Positions 53,574 to 63,144 of a stretch of DNA of 64,000 nt are shown here, piece by piece (positions within the stretch are counted from its first letter, which is position 1; each line of letters opens with the position of its first letter). The stretch spans positions 186,001-250,000 of the forward strand of contig NZ_JACHLK010000006.1 of the NCBI RefSeq assembly GCF_014207955.1, in the 5' to 3' direction. The translations under genes and the position numbers were made by a program. This DNA comes from Acidovorax soli. GTDB lineage: Bacteria; Pseudomonadota; Gammaproteobacteria; Burkholderiales; Burkholderiaceae_C. The notes under the pieces were generated by a model, which worked only from the letters and a program-made list of their open reading frames with translations, had not been told where the DNA came from and searched no databases.

Positions 53574-55334
53574 TCAGGCTCCAGTGCGCAGGCGCGGTTC
53601 TTTCACGCCGGCGGCGCGGTTGAGCAGCATGAGGGTCAGGGGGCCGGCACGGCCATCGGGCGTGACGCCCTGGGCCAGCTGGAAGCGGTGGATGCGCGAT
53701 TGCCGCAGCGCAGGCGTCACAGGCCGGCTGCTGGGGCCGGAGCCGCCGGCCGCCTTGGAGGCCAGGCGCGCATCGAGCCAGGCCGTGCCGGCCGGGCTTT
53801 CGGTGATCTCGCCTTTCTCAGGCATACCGGGCGGGGCACGCCACAGCGTGGCCATGTCACCCCGCCAGACCTGGGCCAGGTCGGCCACGGGCACATGCAG
53901 GGTGCGGCCACCGCTCTCCAGCGTGGCCACCTCGTCGTCCAGGCTGCGCAGCACGGCCGCCACGGCGTTGTCGCCCTCTTCCGAAGGGAACAGCGTGAGC
54001 AGCACGGGCCGGTCGATCTGGCGGATCAGGTTCAACCCCGCGCGGCGGTTGCGGTAGCAGCGCAGCCCGTCACGCGGCAGCGTGGTGCAGGCGTCCGCGC
54101 CATCGGCCAGCTTGGCTCCCCAGGCCGCAGCCAGGGACTGCCAGGCCACGGTGTCGTTCGCGGACTGCGCCAGCAGGAACTGCTGCAGGCCAGACACCGG
54201 GGCCGGCGCGGGCACGGCGGCCGAGGCCGCGGCAGATGCCGGCGCTGCCGCCGGGGCCACAGCCACCACCGGCGCGGACGCGGCGACCGCGGGCGGCTTG
54301 GCCACGGCCGACGATGCAGCGCGCAGCGGCGCCGCGGGGGTGGCCGTGCTGGCCGCCTTCGCCGCGGCCGCTTGCGGCTGCGCCGGTCGCATGCCCAAAG
54401 ACCACCCGGCAACCGCCACGAGGGCGGCCCCCGCCACCACCCCGGCGCCGGCCAGGGCCCAGCGGGGCAGGCCCGCCCGGGCGGCGCGGGGCGTGGCCAC
54501 CGCGGCGGACACCGGCGCACCGAAGACCTCGCGCGCAGCACGCTCCACGATGGCCGTGCTCACCTCGCGCGTGCCGGCCGCATAGGCGCCGAGCAGGGCC
54601 CGGTCGCACAGCAGGTTGATGCGCCGCGGTATGCCGCGCGCGAGCGCATGCACGCGCCGGATGGCGCGCCGGCTGAAGGGCACAGGCCCGTGCAGGCCGG
54701 CCACGGCCATGCGGTGGGCGATGTACTGCTGCGTCTCGTGTGCACTCAGCGCATCCAGGTGAAAGCGCGCGATCACGCGCTGGGCGAGTTGTTCCAGCGA
54801 GGGGCGTGCCACCATGCTGCGCAGCTCGGGCTGGCCGATCAGGATGATCTGCAGCAGCTTGCGCTCGGCGGTTTCCAGGTTGGTCAAGAGGCGCAGCTGC
54901 TCCAGCACATCGGCCTCGAGGTTCTGCGCCTCGTCGATGATGAGCACATTGTTGCGCCCGCTCGCATGCGCCGCCAGCAGCGAGGCATTGAGCGGGTCGA
55001 TGCAGTCCTTGACGGTTTCCAGGCCCGGCACGGCCGGCTTGTGCGGCACGCCGAACTCGTCGCAGATCGAGCGCAGCAGCTCGCCCACCGTGAGCTTGGG
55101 GTTGAAGATGTAGGCGACGTTGCAGTTTTCGGGAATCTGCTCCAGGAAGCAGCGGCACACCGTGGTCTTGCCCGCGCCCACTTCGCCCGTGAGCAGCACG
55201 AAGCCGCCCCCGGCATCCAGCCCGTAGAGCAGGTGGGCCAGGGCCTCCCGGTGCCGCTCGCTCATGAAAAGATAGCGCGGGTCGGGGGCGATGGAAAACG
55301 GCGGGTGCTGGAGACCGAAGAACGGGGCGTACAT
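53574..55334 (-). CDS. gspA: GspA/ExeA-type AAA ATPase with peptidoglycan-binding domain
   Basis: A 586-aa protein. Cytoplasmic AAA domain: MYAPFFGLQHPPFSIAPDP start typical of ExeA, Walker A GEVGAGKTT, Walker B VLIIDEAQNLE. A membrane helix (about 290-308) is followed by an Ala/Pro linker and a periplasmic region with a C-terminal peptidoglycan-binding fold (FQLAQGVTPDGRAGPLTLMLLN). In Aeromonas the ExeA-ExeB complex opens peptidoglycan for secretin assembly. No other gsp genes are in the window. Confidence 0.92.
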   Translation of the reverse strand: MYAPFFGLQHPPFSIAPDPRYLFMSERHREALAHLLYGLDAGGGFVLLTGEVGAGKTTVCRCFLEQIPENCNVAYIFNPKLTVGELLRSICDEFGVPHKPAVPGLETVKDCIDPLNASLLAAHASGRNNVLIIDEAQNLEADVLEQLRLLTNLETAERKLLQIILIGQPELRSMVARPSLEQLAQRVIARFHLDALSAHETQQYIAHRMAVAGLHGPVPFSRRAIRRVHALARGIPRRINLLCDRALLGAYAAGTREVSTAIVERAAREVFGAPVSAAVATPRAARAGLPRWALAGAGVVAGAALVAVAGWSLGMRPAQPQAAAAKAASTATPAAPLRAASSAVAKPPAVAASAPVVAVAPAAAPASAAASAAVPAPAPVSGLQQFLLAQSANDTVAWQSLAAAWGAKLADGADACTTLPRDGLRCYRNRRAGLNLIRQIDRPVLLTLFPSEEGDNAVAAVLRSLDDEVATLESGGRTLHVPVADLAQVWRGDMATLWRAPPGMPEKGEITESPAGTAWLDARLASKAAGGSGPSSRPVTPALRQSRIHRFQLAQGVTPDGRAGPLTLMLLNRAAGVKEPRLRTGA

Positions 55335-55564
55335 CCTCTGAGGATACCGCCCTGAGGTGAAGCGTTCCCCGACACCCGTCCACAGCAGCCTCCCAAGCTT
55401 GTTTCAAGGGGTTCAGGGTTTCACCCAAGGAGTAGTTTCCCGTAAATTGTCGTCGGCAAGACAAGGCGACGTCAAAGTCGGTCCTAGCATTCATCCCGTA
55501 CGCAGCCACAAGGCCGCGCTCCCGGCTGTCACCGGGCGGACACCTTTCACTTTTAGGAACCGGA

Positions 55565-57511
55565 ATGAAGACCACGTTTCCGCAACTGCTGCTCCAGCAT
55601 GCCGCCGAACGCCCCACGGCCGCGGCCCTGCGCGAAAAAGAATACGGTATCTGGCAGTCCCACAGCTGGGCCGACCTGGCACTGCTGGTGGAGCATGTGG
55701 CGGCCGGCCTGCACCAGGCGGGCCTCACGCGCGGCGAGCACATGGTGGTGATCGGCGCCAACCGCCCCCGCCTGTACGCGACCATGCTCGCAGCGCAATC
55801 GCTGGGCGCCATTCCCGTGCCGCTGTACCAGGATGCGGTGGCCGCCGAATGCATCTTCCCCCTGAACAACGCCGAGGTGCGCTTTTGCCTTGTGGAAGAC
55901 CAGGAACAGGTGGACAAGATGCTGGAGATCCGCGAGCAGTGCCCGCTGATCGCGCGCATCTTCTTCGACGACCCGCGCGGCCTGCGCAACTACCAGGAAG
56001 AGGGCCTGTCGTCCCTGGACGCCCTGATCGAATCGGGCAAAGCCTTTGCCGCCCAGCACCCCACCTGGTTCCGCGACGAAGTGGCCAAGGCGCAACCCAC
56101 CGACGTGGCGGCCATGTTCTTCACCTCGGGCACCACGGGCAACCCCAAGGGCGTGGTGCACACGCACAGCACCCTGCTCGACCGCGCCTCGGCCGGTGCC
56201 GAGTTCGACAAGCTCACCGGCAGCGAAGAGGTGCTGGCCTACCTGCCCCCGGCCTGGATCGGCCAGAACATCTTCAGCTACGCACAGTGGCTGGCCTGCG
56301 GCTACGTGGTCAACTGCCCCGAGTCGGCCAGCACCGTGACCATCGACCTCAAGGAAGTGGGTCCGACCTACTACTTCGCACCACCGCGCATCTTCGAGGG
56401 CCTGCTCACCAGCGTGATGATCCGCATGGAAGACGCGGGCACGGTCAAGCGCAAGATGTTCCAGGCCTGCATGGCCGTGGCCCAGCGCGTGGGCCCGGCG
56501 CTCATGGACGGCCAGCCTGTGGGCACGCTTGACCGCATCAAGTACGCCCTCGGCAACCTGCTGGTCTACGGCCCGCTGCGCAACAACCTCGGCTTCTCGC
56601 GCGTGCGGGTGGCCTACACGGCGGGCGAGGCCATCGGCCCGGACCTGTTCACCTTCTACCGCTCCATTGGCATCAACCTCAAGCAGCTCTACGGCTCCAC
56701 CGAGACCGCCGTGTTCGTCTGCCTGCAGCCCGACAACCAGGCCCGCGCCGACACCGTGGGCGTGCCCATCCGCGGCGTGGAGATCAAGGTGGCCGACAAC
56801 GGCGAGATCCTCGTCAAGTCGGCCGGCCTGCTCAAGGAGTACTACAAGAACCCCAAGGCCACGGCCGAGGTGCTCACGGCCGACGGCTGGTACCACACCA
56901 GCGACGCGGGCTTCCTCGACGCGCAGGGCCACCTCAAGATCATTGACCGCGTGAAGGATGTGGGCCGCATCAAGGGCGGCGCCAACGACGGCGCCATGTT
57001 CGCGCCCAAGTACGTGGAGAACAAGCTCAAGTTCTTCCCCCACATCAAGGAAGTCGTCGCCCTGGGCGACGGCCGCGAGAAGGTGTGCGTGATGGTCAAC
57101 ATCGACTTCGACGCCGTGGGCAACTGGGCCGAGCGCCGCAATCTGCCCTACGCCGGCTACACCGACCTGGCGCAAAAGCCCGAGGTCTACGAACTGGTGC
57201 GCGAGTGCGTGGAAAAGGTCAACGCTGACCTGGCGAACGACGCCCTGCTCGCCGGCAGCCAGGTCAGCCGCTTCCTGGTGCTGCACAAGGAACTCGATGC
57301 CGACGACGGCGAGCTCACGCGCACCAACAAGGTCCGCCGCGGCTTCATCGCCGAGAAATACGGCGTGCTGGTCGAGGCCCTCTATGCCGGCCGCAGCGAG
57401 CAGTTCATCGAAACCCAGGTCAAGTTCGAAGACGGCCGCACGGGCAGCGTGAGCGCCACGCTCAAGCTGTCGGACACAAAGACCTTCACCCCCGTCAAGG
57501 CCGCCGCATGA
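55565..57511 (+). CDS. AMP-dependent acyl-CoA synthetase (long-chain type)
   Basis: A 648-aa adenylate-forming ligase. P-loop FFTSGTTGNPKGVVHTHST; aromatic/acyl motif LKQLYGSTETAVFVCLQ; adenylate motif DGWYHTSDAGFLD; hinge KIIDRVKDVGRIKGG. Resembles long-chain fatty-acid-CoA ligases (FadD15 group). It is the first gene of the Liv-type cluster and overlaps livG by ATGA, so it should activate the transported acid on entry. A 230-base leader precedes it, without a recognised promoter. Confidence 0.9.
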   Translation: MKTTFPQLLLQHAAERPTAAALREKEYGIWQSHSWADLALLVEHVAAGLHQAGLTRGEHMVVIGANRPRLYATMLAAQSLGAIPVPLYQDAVAAECIFPLNNAEVRFCLVEDQEQVDKMLEIREQCPLIARIFFDDPRGLRNYQEEGLSSLDALIESGKAFAAQHPTWFRDEVAKAQPTDVAAMFFTSGTTGNPKGVVHTHSTLLDRASAGAEFDKLTGSEEVLAYLPPAWIGQNIFSYAQWLACGYVVNCPESASTVTIDLKEVGPTYYFAPPRIFEGLLTSVMIRMEDAGTVKRKMFQACMAVAQRVGPALMDGQPVGTLDRIKYALGNLLVYGPLRNNLGFSRVRVAYTAGEAIGPDLFTFYRSIGINLKQLYGSTETAVFVCLQPDNQARADTVGVPIRGVEIKVADNGEILVKSAGLLKEYYKNPKATAEVLTADGWYHTSDAGFLDAQGHLKIIDRVKDVGRIKGGANDGAMFAPKYVENKLKFFPHIKEVVALGDGREKVCVMVNIDFDAVGNWAERRNLPYAGYTDLAQKPEVYELVRECVEKVNADLANDALLAGSQVSRFLVLHKELDADDGELTRTNKVRRGFIAEKYGVLVEALYAGRSEQFIETQVKFEDGRTGSVSATLKLSDTKTFTPVKAAA

Positions 57512-58338
57512 AGCCCACGCTCTACCCGCCCGACAAGCAACAGCAGCCCACCATGAACCAAAAGAAGATCGGCGACGTCATCCTCGACGTCAAGAACATC
57601 AGCCTGCGGTTCGGCGGCGTGAAGGCGCTCACCGACATCTCGTTCAACGTCAAGGAGCACGAGATCCGCGCCATCATCGGCCCCAACGGCGCGGGCAAGA
57701 GTTCCATGCTCAACTGCATCAACGGCGTGTACACGCCGTCCGAGGGCTCGATCACCTTCCGCGGCAAGACCTTCTCGCACATGAACTCGCGCCAGGTGGC
57801 CGAGATGGGCGTGGCGCGCACCTTCCAGAACCTGGCGCTGTTCAAGGGCATGAGCGTGATCGACAACATCATGACCGGGCGCAACCTCAAGATCAAAAGC
57901 AACCTGCTCATGCAGGCGCTGCGCATCGGCCCGGCCGAGCGCGAGGAGATCCGCCACCGCGAGTTCGTCGAGCACATCATCGACTTCCTGGAAATCCAGG
58001 CCTACCGCAAGACGCCCGTGGGCCAACTGCCCTATGGCCTGCAAAAGCGCGTGGACCTGGGCCGCGCCCTGGCCATGGAGCCGCAGGTGCTGCTGCTCGA
58101 CGAGCCCATGGCCGGCATGAACGTCGAGGAAAAGCAGGACATGTGCCGCTTCGTGCTGGACGTGAACGACGAGTTCGGCACCACCATCGTGCTCATCGAG
58201 CACGACATGGGCGTGGTGATGGACATCTCCGACCGCGTGGTGGTGCTCGACTACGGCAAGAAGATCGGCGACGGCACGCCCGACGAGGTGCGCAGCAACC
58301 CGGACGTGATCAGCGCCTACCTGGGCACCTCGCATTGA
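57508..58338 (+). CDS. livG: Liv-type ABC transporter ATP-binding protein LivG
   Basis: A 276-aa ATPase. Walker A GPNGAGKSSMLN; LivG-type ARTFQNLALFKGMSVIDN; Walker B LLLDEPMAGMN; switch His VLIEHDMGVVMDISDRVVVL. The usual LSGGQ signature is altered to QLPYGLQKRVDLGRAL, as in many LivG proteins. ATG 57508 overlaps the synthetase stop; ATG 57553 (MNQKKIGDV) is a plausible shorter start. Confidence 0.92.
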   Translation: MKPTLYPPDKQQQPTMNQKKIGDVILDVKNISLRFGGVKALTDISFNVKEHEIRAIIGPNGAGKSSMLNCINGVYTPSEGSITFRGKTFSHMNSRQVAEMGVARTFQNLALFKGMSVIDNIMTGRNLKIKSNLLMQALRIGPAEREEIRHREFVEHIIDFLEIQAYRKTPVGQLPYGLQKRVDLGRALAMEPQVLLLDEPMAGMNVEEKQDMCRFVLDVNDEFGTTIVLIEHDMGVVMDISDRVVVLDYGKKIGDGTPDEVRSNPDVISAYLGTSH

Positions 58339-58359
58339 CCGATCCGGAGAACAACAACC

Positions 58360-59289
58360 ATGGCATTCTTTCTTGAAACACTGATCGGCGGCCTCATGGC
58401 CGGCATGCTGTACTCGCTGGTGGCACTGGGCTTCGTGCTGATCTACAAGGCCTCGGGCGTTTTTAATTTCGCACAGGGCGCGATGGTGCTGTTCGCCGCC
58501 CTGGCCATGGCGCGCTTTGCCGAATGGATCCCCAAGTGGACCGGCATTGCGAGCCCCGTGTTCGCTGCGGTGGCCGCCTTCGTCATCGCGGGCGCCATCA
58601 TGTTCGCGGTCGCCTGGCTCATCGAAAAGCTGGTGCTGCGCCACCTGGTGAACCAGGAAGGCGCCACCCTGCTCATGGCCACCCTCGGCATCACCTACTT
58701 CCTCGAAGGCCTGGGCCAGACGATCTTCGGCAGCGACATCTACAAGATCGACGTGGGCATGCCCAAGGACCCCGTGTTCCTGCTCGAATCCATGTTCCAG
58801 GGCGGCATTCTGGTCAACAAGGAGGACGTGATCGCCGCCGGCATCGCCGCCGCGCTGGTGGTGCTGCTCAGCGTGTTCTTCCAGAAGACCTCCACCGGCC
58901 GCGCCCTGCGCGCCGTGGCCGACGACCACCAGGCCGCCCAGTCCATCGGCATCCCGCTCAACCGCATCTGGGTGATCGTCTGGTGCGTGGCCGGCGTCGT
59001 GGCCCTGGTGGCCGGCATGATCTGGGGCTCCAAGCTCGGCGTGCAGTTCTCACTGACCACGGTGGCCCTGCGCGCCCTGCCCGTGGTGATCCTGGGCGGC
59101 CTCACCTCGGTGCCCGGCGCCATCATCGGCGGGCTGATCATCGGCGTGGGCGAGAAGCTCTCCGAGGTCTACCTGGGCCCGTATGTGGGTGGGGGCATCG
59201 AGATCTGGTTTGCGTATGTACTGGCGCTGGTGTTTCTTCTCTTCAGGCCGCAAGGCTTGTTCGGAGAAAAAATCATTGATCGCGTATGA
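58360..59289 (+). CDS. livH: Liv-type ABC transporter permease LivH
   Basis: A 309-aa inner-membrane protein with about eight helices. LivH pattern: LIGGLMAGMLYSLVALGFVL, KASGVFNFAQGAMVLFAAL, and a permease loop ADDHQAAQSIGIPLNRIWVI. C-terminus GEKIIDRV. It follows livG by 21 bases. The next 150 bases contain a diverged copy of its last codons. Confidence 0.93.
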   Translation: MAFFLETLIGGLMAGMLYSLVALGFVLIYKASGVFNFAQGAMVLFAALAMARFAEWIPKWTGIASPVFAAVAAFVIAGAIMFAVAWLIEKLVLRHLVNQEGATLLMATLGITYFLEGLGQTIFGSDIYKIDVGMPKDPVFLLESMFQGGILVNKEDVIAAGIAAALVVLLSVFFQKTSTGRALRAVADDHQAAQSIGIPLNRIWVIVWCVAGVVALVAGMIWGSKLGVQFSLTTVALRALPVVILGGLTSVPGAIIGGLIIGVGEKLSEVYLGPYVGGGIEIWFAYVLALVFLLFRPQGLFGEKIIDRV

Positions 59290-59406
59290 AATACGGGAGC
59301 AATGATTTTTCGAAGGAGGCACAAGGCGCAACGCGCGTTGTCAGCGGAGCCGCAGGCGCCGCGTGGCACCGCAGGTGCGCCCCCGTGCAAAAGATCATCG
59401 ATCGCG
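59268..59406. repeat. inverted and direct repeat in the livH-livM gap
   Basis: AAAAATCATTG (59268-59278, end of livH) and CAATGATTTTT (59300-59310) are perfect inverted repeats around the stop codon. In addition 59267-59284 and 59389-59406 match at 16 of 18 bases; the second copy in frame would read KIIDRA then stop, like the livH end KIIDRV. It looks like a duplicated end or an old insertion. Confidence 0.7.
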
Positions 59407-59440
59407 CTTAACCAATAACAAGAACCACCAGGAGACTCTC

Positions 59441-60517
59441 ATGCTCTACCGCGAAAACGGCCAGTTCAAGACCAGCTACCGCTCGGACCAGCAGATCTTC
59501 CCGATCGCGCAGGACCGCCTTGCCATCGGCCTCATCCTGGCCGTGGCCTTCATCGCCGTGCCCATGCTGGCCAGCGACTACCTGTTCCGCGCCATCCTGA
59601 TCCCCCTGGTCATCATGGCGCTGGCCGCCCTGGGGGTGAACATCCTCGTGGGCTACTGCGGCCAGATCTCGCTGGGCTCGGGCGCCTTCATGGCCGTGGG
59701 GGCCTACGGCGCCTACAACTTCTTCGTGCGCATTCCCGGCATGCCGCTGATCCCGGCGCTGATCCTCGGGGGCCTGTGCGCCACCTTCTTCGGCATCCTG
59801 TTCGGGCTGCCCAGCCTGCGCGTCAAGGGCCTGTACCTGGCGGTGGCCACACTGGCGGCGCAGTTCTTCAGCGACTGGATGTTCCTGCGCATCAAGTGGT
59901 TCACCAACAACTCCGACTCGGGTTCGGTGTCGGTGAACAACCTGCAGGTCTTCGGACTGCCCATCGAGAGCGCCACCAGCAAGTACCTGTTCTGCCTGGC
60001 CGTGCTGGTGGTAGTGGCCCTGCTGGCCAAGAACCTGGTGCGCGGCGCCATCGGCCGCGAGTGGATGGCCATCCGCGACATGGACGTGGCAGCGGCCGTG
60101 ATCGGCATCCGCCCCATGTACGCCAAGCTCAGCGCCTTCGCCGTGAGCTCCTTCATCATCGGCATGGCCGGCGCACTCTGGGCTTTCGTCTACCTGGGCG
60201 CCTGGGAGCCGGCGGCCTTCTCGGTGGAGATCTCGTTCCGCCTGCTGTTCATGGTGATCATCGGCGGCCTGGGCTCCATCATGGGGGCCTTCTTCGGTGC
60301 CGCCTTCATCGTGGTGCTGCCCATCGTGCTCAACCAGTTCCTGCCTGCGCTGCTGGGGCTTTTCGGCATCACCATCTCCACGGCCGGCGTCTCGCATGCC
60401 GAGCTGATGATCTTCGGCGCACTCATCGTGTGGTTCCTGATCGTCGAGCCCCATGGCCTGGCCAAGCTGTGGTCTACGGGCAAGCAGAAGCTGCGCCTGT
60501 GGCCCTTCCCGCACTGA
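59441..60517 (+). CDS. livM: Liv-type ABC transporter permease LivM
   Basis: A 358-aa permease with about nine helices. LivM pattern: LAALGVNILVGYCGQISLGSG split, GLPSLRVKGLYLAVATLAAQ, permease loop IRDMDVAAAVIGIRPMYAKL, and GLGSIMGAFFGAAFIV. ATG 59441 with CAGGAGA just upstream. Forms the channel with LivH. Confidence 0.93.
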   Translation: MLYRENGQFKTSYRSDQQIFPIAQDRLAIGLILAVAFIAVPMLASDYLFRAILIPLVIMALAALGVNILVGYCGQISLGSGAFMAVGAYGAYNFFVRIPGMPLIPALILGGLCATFFGILFGLPSLRVKGLYLAVATLAAQFFSDWMFLRIKWFTNNSDSGSVSVNNLQVFGLPIESATSKYLFCLAVLVVVALLAKNLVRGAIGREWMAIRDMDVAAAVIGIRPMYAKLSAFAVSSFIIGMAGALWAFVYLGAWEPAAFSVEISFRLLFMVIIGGLGSIMGAFFGAAFIVVLPIVLNQFLPALLGLFGITISTAGVSHAELMIFGALIVWFLIVEPHGLAKLWSTGKQKLRLWPFPH

Positions 60518-60638
60518 TCAGTGCGCCGCGCCGTCCCCTCAGGAAACCCCTTACACGCAAGTCCTCATACCGCCTTTGCGCGTAGCCGTTAACTTGGTTT
60601 TTCCCGTGCTTCAACACATTCATCCAAAGGAGACATCC

Positions 60639-61967
60639 ATGAAGCTTTCGAAACTCGTGATCGCTGCCGCGGTGGTTGCCGCAGGCGCCTCGTCCGTGGC
60701 GACGAGCGCCTTCGCGCAAGCCAAGGAGCAGTTCTTCCCGCTGCTGTCCTACCGCACCGGCCCCTACGCGCCCAACGGTGTGCCATGGGCCAACGGCAAG
60801 CAGGACTACATCAAGATGATCAACGCACGCGACGGTGGCATCAACGGGGTGAAGCTGACCTTTGAAGAGTGCGAGACCGGCTATGCCACCGACCGCGGCG
60901 TGGAATGCTATGAGCGCCTGAAGGGCAAGCCCGGCGTGACGCTGTTCGACCCCCAGGCCACGGGCATCGCGTTCGCGCTGACCGAGAAGGCCCCCGTGGA
61001 CAAGATCCCGCTGATGACGCTGGGCTACGCACTGTCGGCCTCGCAGGATGGCCAGGCCTTCAAGTGGAATTTCCCCTTCATGGGCAGCTACTTCACCGGC
61101 TCCGACATCCTGATCCAGCACATCGGCAAGAGCCTGGGCGGCCTGGACAAGCTCAAGGGCAAGAAGATAGCCTACGTCTACCACGACAGCCCCTTCGGCA
61201 AGGAAGCCATCCCGCTGCTGCAGGAACGCGCCAAGATGCATGGTTTCGAGCTGCAGATGCTGCCCGTGACCGCACCCGGCGTGGAACAGAAGGCCACCTG
61301 GCTGCAGGTGCGCCAAAGCCGCCCTGACTACGTGCTGCTGTGGGGCTGGGGGGTGATGAACTCGACCGCCCTGAAGGAAGCCCAGGCCACAGGCTACCCG
61401 CGCGACAAGATGTATGGCGTGTGGTGGGCCGGCGCAGAACCCGATGTGCGCGACGTGGGCGAAGGTGCCAAGGGCTACAACGCGCTGGCGCTGAACACTT
61501 CGGGTACGCAACCCAAAGTGATCCAGGACATCCTCAAGCACGTGCACGAAAAGGGCCAGGGCACGGGTCCCAAGGACGAAGTGGGCTCGGTGCTGTACAC
61601 GCGCGGCGTGATCATCCAGATGCTGGCCGTGGAGTCGGTGCGCCGCGCGCAGGAGCGCTTCGGCAAGGGCAAGGTCATGACCGGTGAGCAAGTGCGCTGG
61701 GGCATGGAAAACCTGGCCCTGGACCAGAAGAAGCTCGATGCCATGGGCTTCGGCGGCGTGATGCGCCCCCTGTCCACCAGCTGCGCCGACCACATGGGCT
61801 CCAGCTGGGCCCGCGTGCACACCTGGGATGGCAGCAAGTGGAACTTCTCGTCCGACTGGTACCAGGCCGATGAGCAGATCCTCAAGCCCATGGTCAAGGC
61901 TGGTGCCGACAAGTGGCTGGCCGACAAGAAGATGAGCCGCCGCGATGCGGCAGATTGCCAAAGCTAA
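60639..61967 (+). CDS. Liv-type periplasmic substrate-binding protein
   Basis: A 442-aa receptor with a Sec signal (MKLSKLVIAAAVVAAGASS, cleavage after AFA, about residue 29). Mature part: FPLLSYRTGPYAPNGVPWAN, GYATDRGVECYERLKGKPG, AYVYHDSPFGKEAIPLL, RPDYVLLWGWGVMNS. It is larger than LivK of E. coli (about 370 aa) and of the subgroup linked to acyl-CoA ligases, which suggests an aromatic or organic acid ligand; inference. AAAGGAGA precedes the ATG. It lies between livM and livF. Confidence 0.9.
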   Translation: MKLSKLVIAAAVVAAGASSVATSAFAQAKEQFFPLLSYRTGPYAPNGVPWANGKQDYIKMINARDGGINGVKLTFEECETGYATDRGVECYERLKGKPGVTLFDPQATGIAFALTEKAPVDKIPLMTLGYALSASQDGQAFKWNFPFMGSYFTGSDILIQHIGKSLGGLDKLKGKKIAYVYHDSPFGKEAIPLLQERAKMHGFELQMLPVTAPGVEQKATWLQVRQSRPDYVLLWGWGVMNSTALKEAQATGYPRDKMYGVWWAGAEPDVRDVGEGAKGYNALALNTSGTQPKVIQDILKHVHEKGQGTGPKDEVGSVLYTRGVIIQMLAVESVRRAQERFGKGKVMTGEQVRWGMENLALDQKKLDAMGFGGVMRPLSTSCADHMGSSWARVHTWDGSKWNFSSDWYQADEQILKPMVKAGADKWLADKKMSRRDAADCQS

Positions 61968-61973
61968 GGGCAT

Positions 61974-62074
61974 CCCCCTGAGGCGCTGGCGCGCCTTCCC
62001 CCTTCTCTCGAATCGCTGCGCGATTCGGGAAGGGGGACGCCACCAGCGCGGCGGGGCGGCCCTTGCGCGGTGGC
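61974..62074. repeat. dispersed intergenic repeat, copy 4 (long form)
   Basis: Same orientation as copy 3. Begins CCCCCTGAGGCGC six bases after the binding-protein stop and ends GGGGCGGCCCTTGCGCG. It has the internal stem CGAATCG...CGATTCG; against copy 1 one T-A pair in the stem is changed to C-G, keeping the pairing. Confidence 0.85.
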
Positions 62075-62196
62075 CCTGGTCTTTGGCTGCGACAGTTTCG
62101 GCGAACAGTGACGCATCGGTTGCCCTGGAGGCAGCCGCCAACCGAGAGGGCTGCAATGCAACCCTCCCGATTGGCACAGCGAGTGAAGGCAACACC

Positions 62197-63009
62197 ATGG
62201 ATTCCAGCAACAACATCGTTCTCAACGTCAACGGCATCGAGGTCATCTACAACCACGTGATCCTGGTGCTCAAGGGGGTCTCGCTGCAGGTGCGCGAAGG
62301 CAGCATCGTGGCCATCCTCGGGGGCAACGGCGCGGGCAAGACGACCACGCTGCGCGCCATCTCCAACCTGCTGCAGGGCGAACGCGGGGCGGTCACCAAG
62401 GGGAGCATCGAGCTGCGCGGCGAGCGCATCGAGAACCTCTCGCCGGCCGACCTGGTCAAGCGCGGCGTGGTGCAGGTCATGGAAGGGCGCCACTGCTTCG
62501 CCCACCTGACCATCGAGGAGAACCTGATGACGGGCTCCTACACCCGCAGCAGCAAGGCCGAGATCGCCGCCAACCTGGAGAAGGTCTACAACTACTTTCC
62601 GCGCCTGAAGACCCGGCGCACCTCGCAGGCGGCGTACACCTCGGGCGGCGAGCAGCAGATGTGCGCCATCGGCCGTGCGCTGATGGCCAACCCCAGCATG
62701 GTGCTGCTCGACGAGCCCTCGATGGGCCTTGCGCCGCAGATCGTGGAGGAGGTGTTCAACATCGTGAAAGACCTGAACACCAAGGAGAAGGTGACCTTCC
62801 TGTTGGCCGAGCAGAACACCAACATGGCGCTCAAGTACGCCGACTACGGCTACATCATGGAAAGCGGCCGCGTGGTGATGGACGGCGCGGCCAGCGACCT
62901 GGCGAGCAACGAGGACGTCAAGGAGTTCTACCTGGGCGTGGGTGGTGGCGAGCGCAAGAGCTTCAAGGACGTGAAGAGCTACAAGCGCCGCAAGCGCTGG
63001 CTGGCCTGA
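62197..63009 (+). CDS. livF: Liv-type ABC transporter ATP-binding protein LivF
   Basis: A 270-aa ATPase. Walker A GGNGAGKTTT; GVVQVMEGRHCFAHLTIEEN; signature TSGGEQQMCAIGRAL; Walker B MVLLDEPSMGLAPQ; then LLAEQNTNMALKYADYGYIM. The usual LivF ending is extended by a basic tail (KSYKRRKRW). ATG 62197. Separated from the binding-protein gene by 229 bases including the repeat. Confidence 0.93.
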   Translation: MDSSNNIVLNVNGIEVIYNHVILVLKGVSLQVREGSIVAILGGNGAGKTTTLRAISNLLQGERGAVTKGSIELRGERIENLSPADLVKRGVVQVMEGRHCFAHLTIEENLMTGSYTRSSKAEIAANLEKVYNYFPRLKTRRTSQAAYTSGGEQQMCAIGRALMANPSMVLLDEPSMGLAPQIVEEVFNIVKDLNTKEKVTFLLAEQNTNMALKYADYGYIMESGRVVMDGAASDLASNEDVKEFYLGVGGGERKSFKDVKSYKRRKRWLA

Positions 63010-63013
63010 ATAT

Positions 63014-63098
63014 GACCCCCACGCTCCCTCACTGCGTGTGGTCGCTGCCCCCCAAGGGGGCCCCGACCGCCTTGGGGCGGCCCGGCGGCGGTCGGATC
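63014..63098. repeat. GC-rich hairpin element after livF
   Basis: Contains GCCCCCCAAGGGGGC (a stem around AA) and a further CCGCC...GGCGG pairing. Single copy here and unlike the four-copy repeat. Possibly a transcription-attenuating structure between livF and the ligase gene. Confidence 0.5.
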
Positions 63099-63144
63099 GC
63101 CCTCTGCACAGGCACTGCCTGAAACACCATTCACAGGAACCGCC

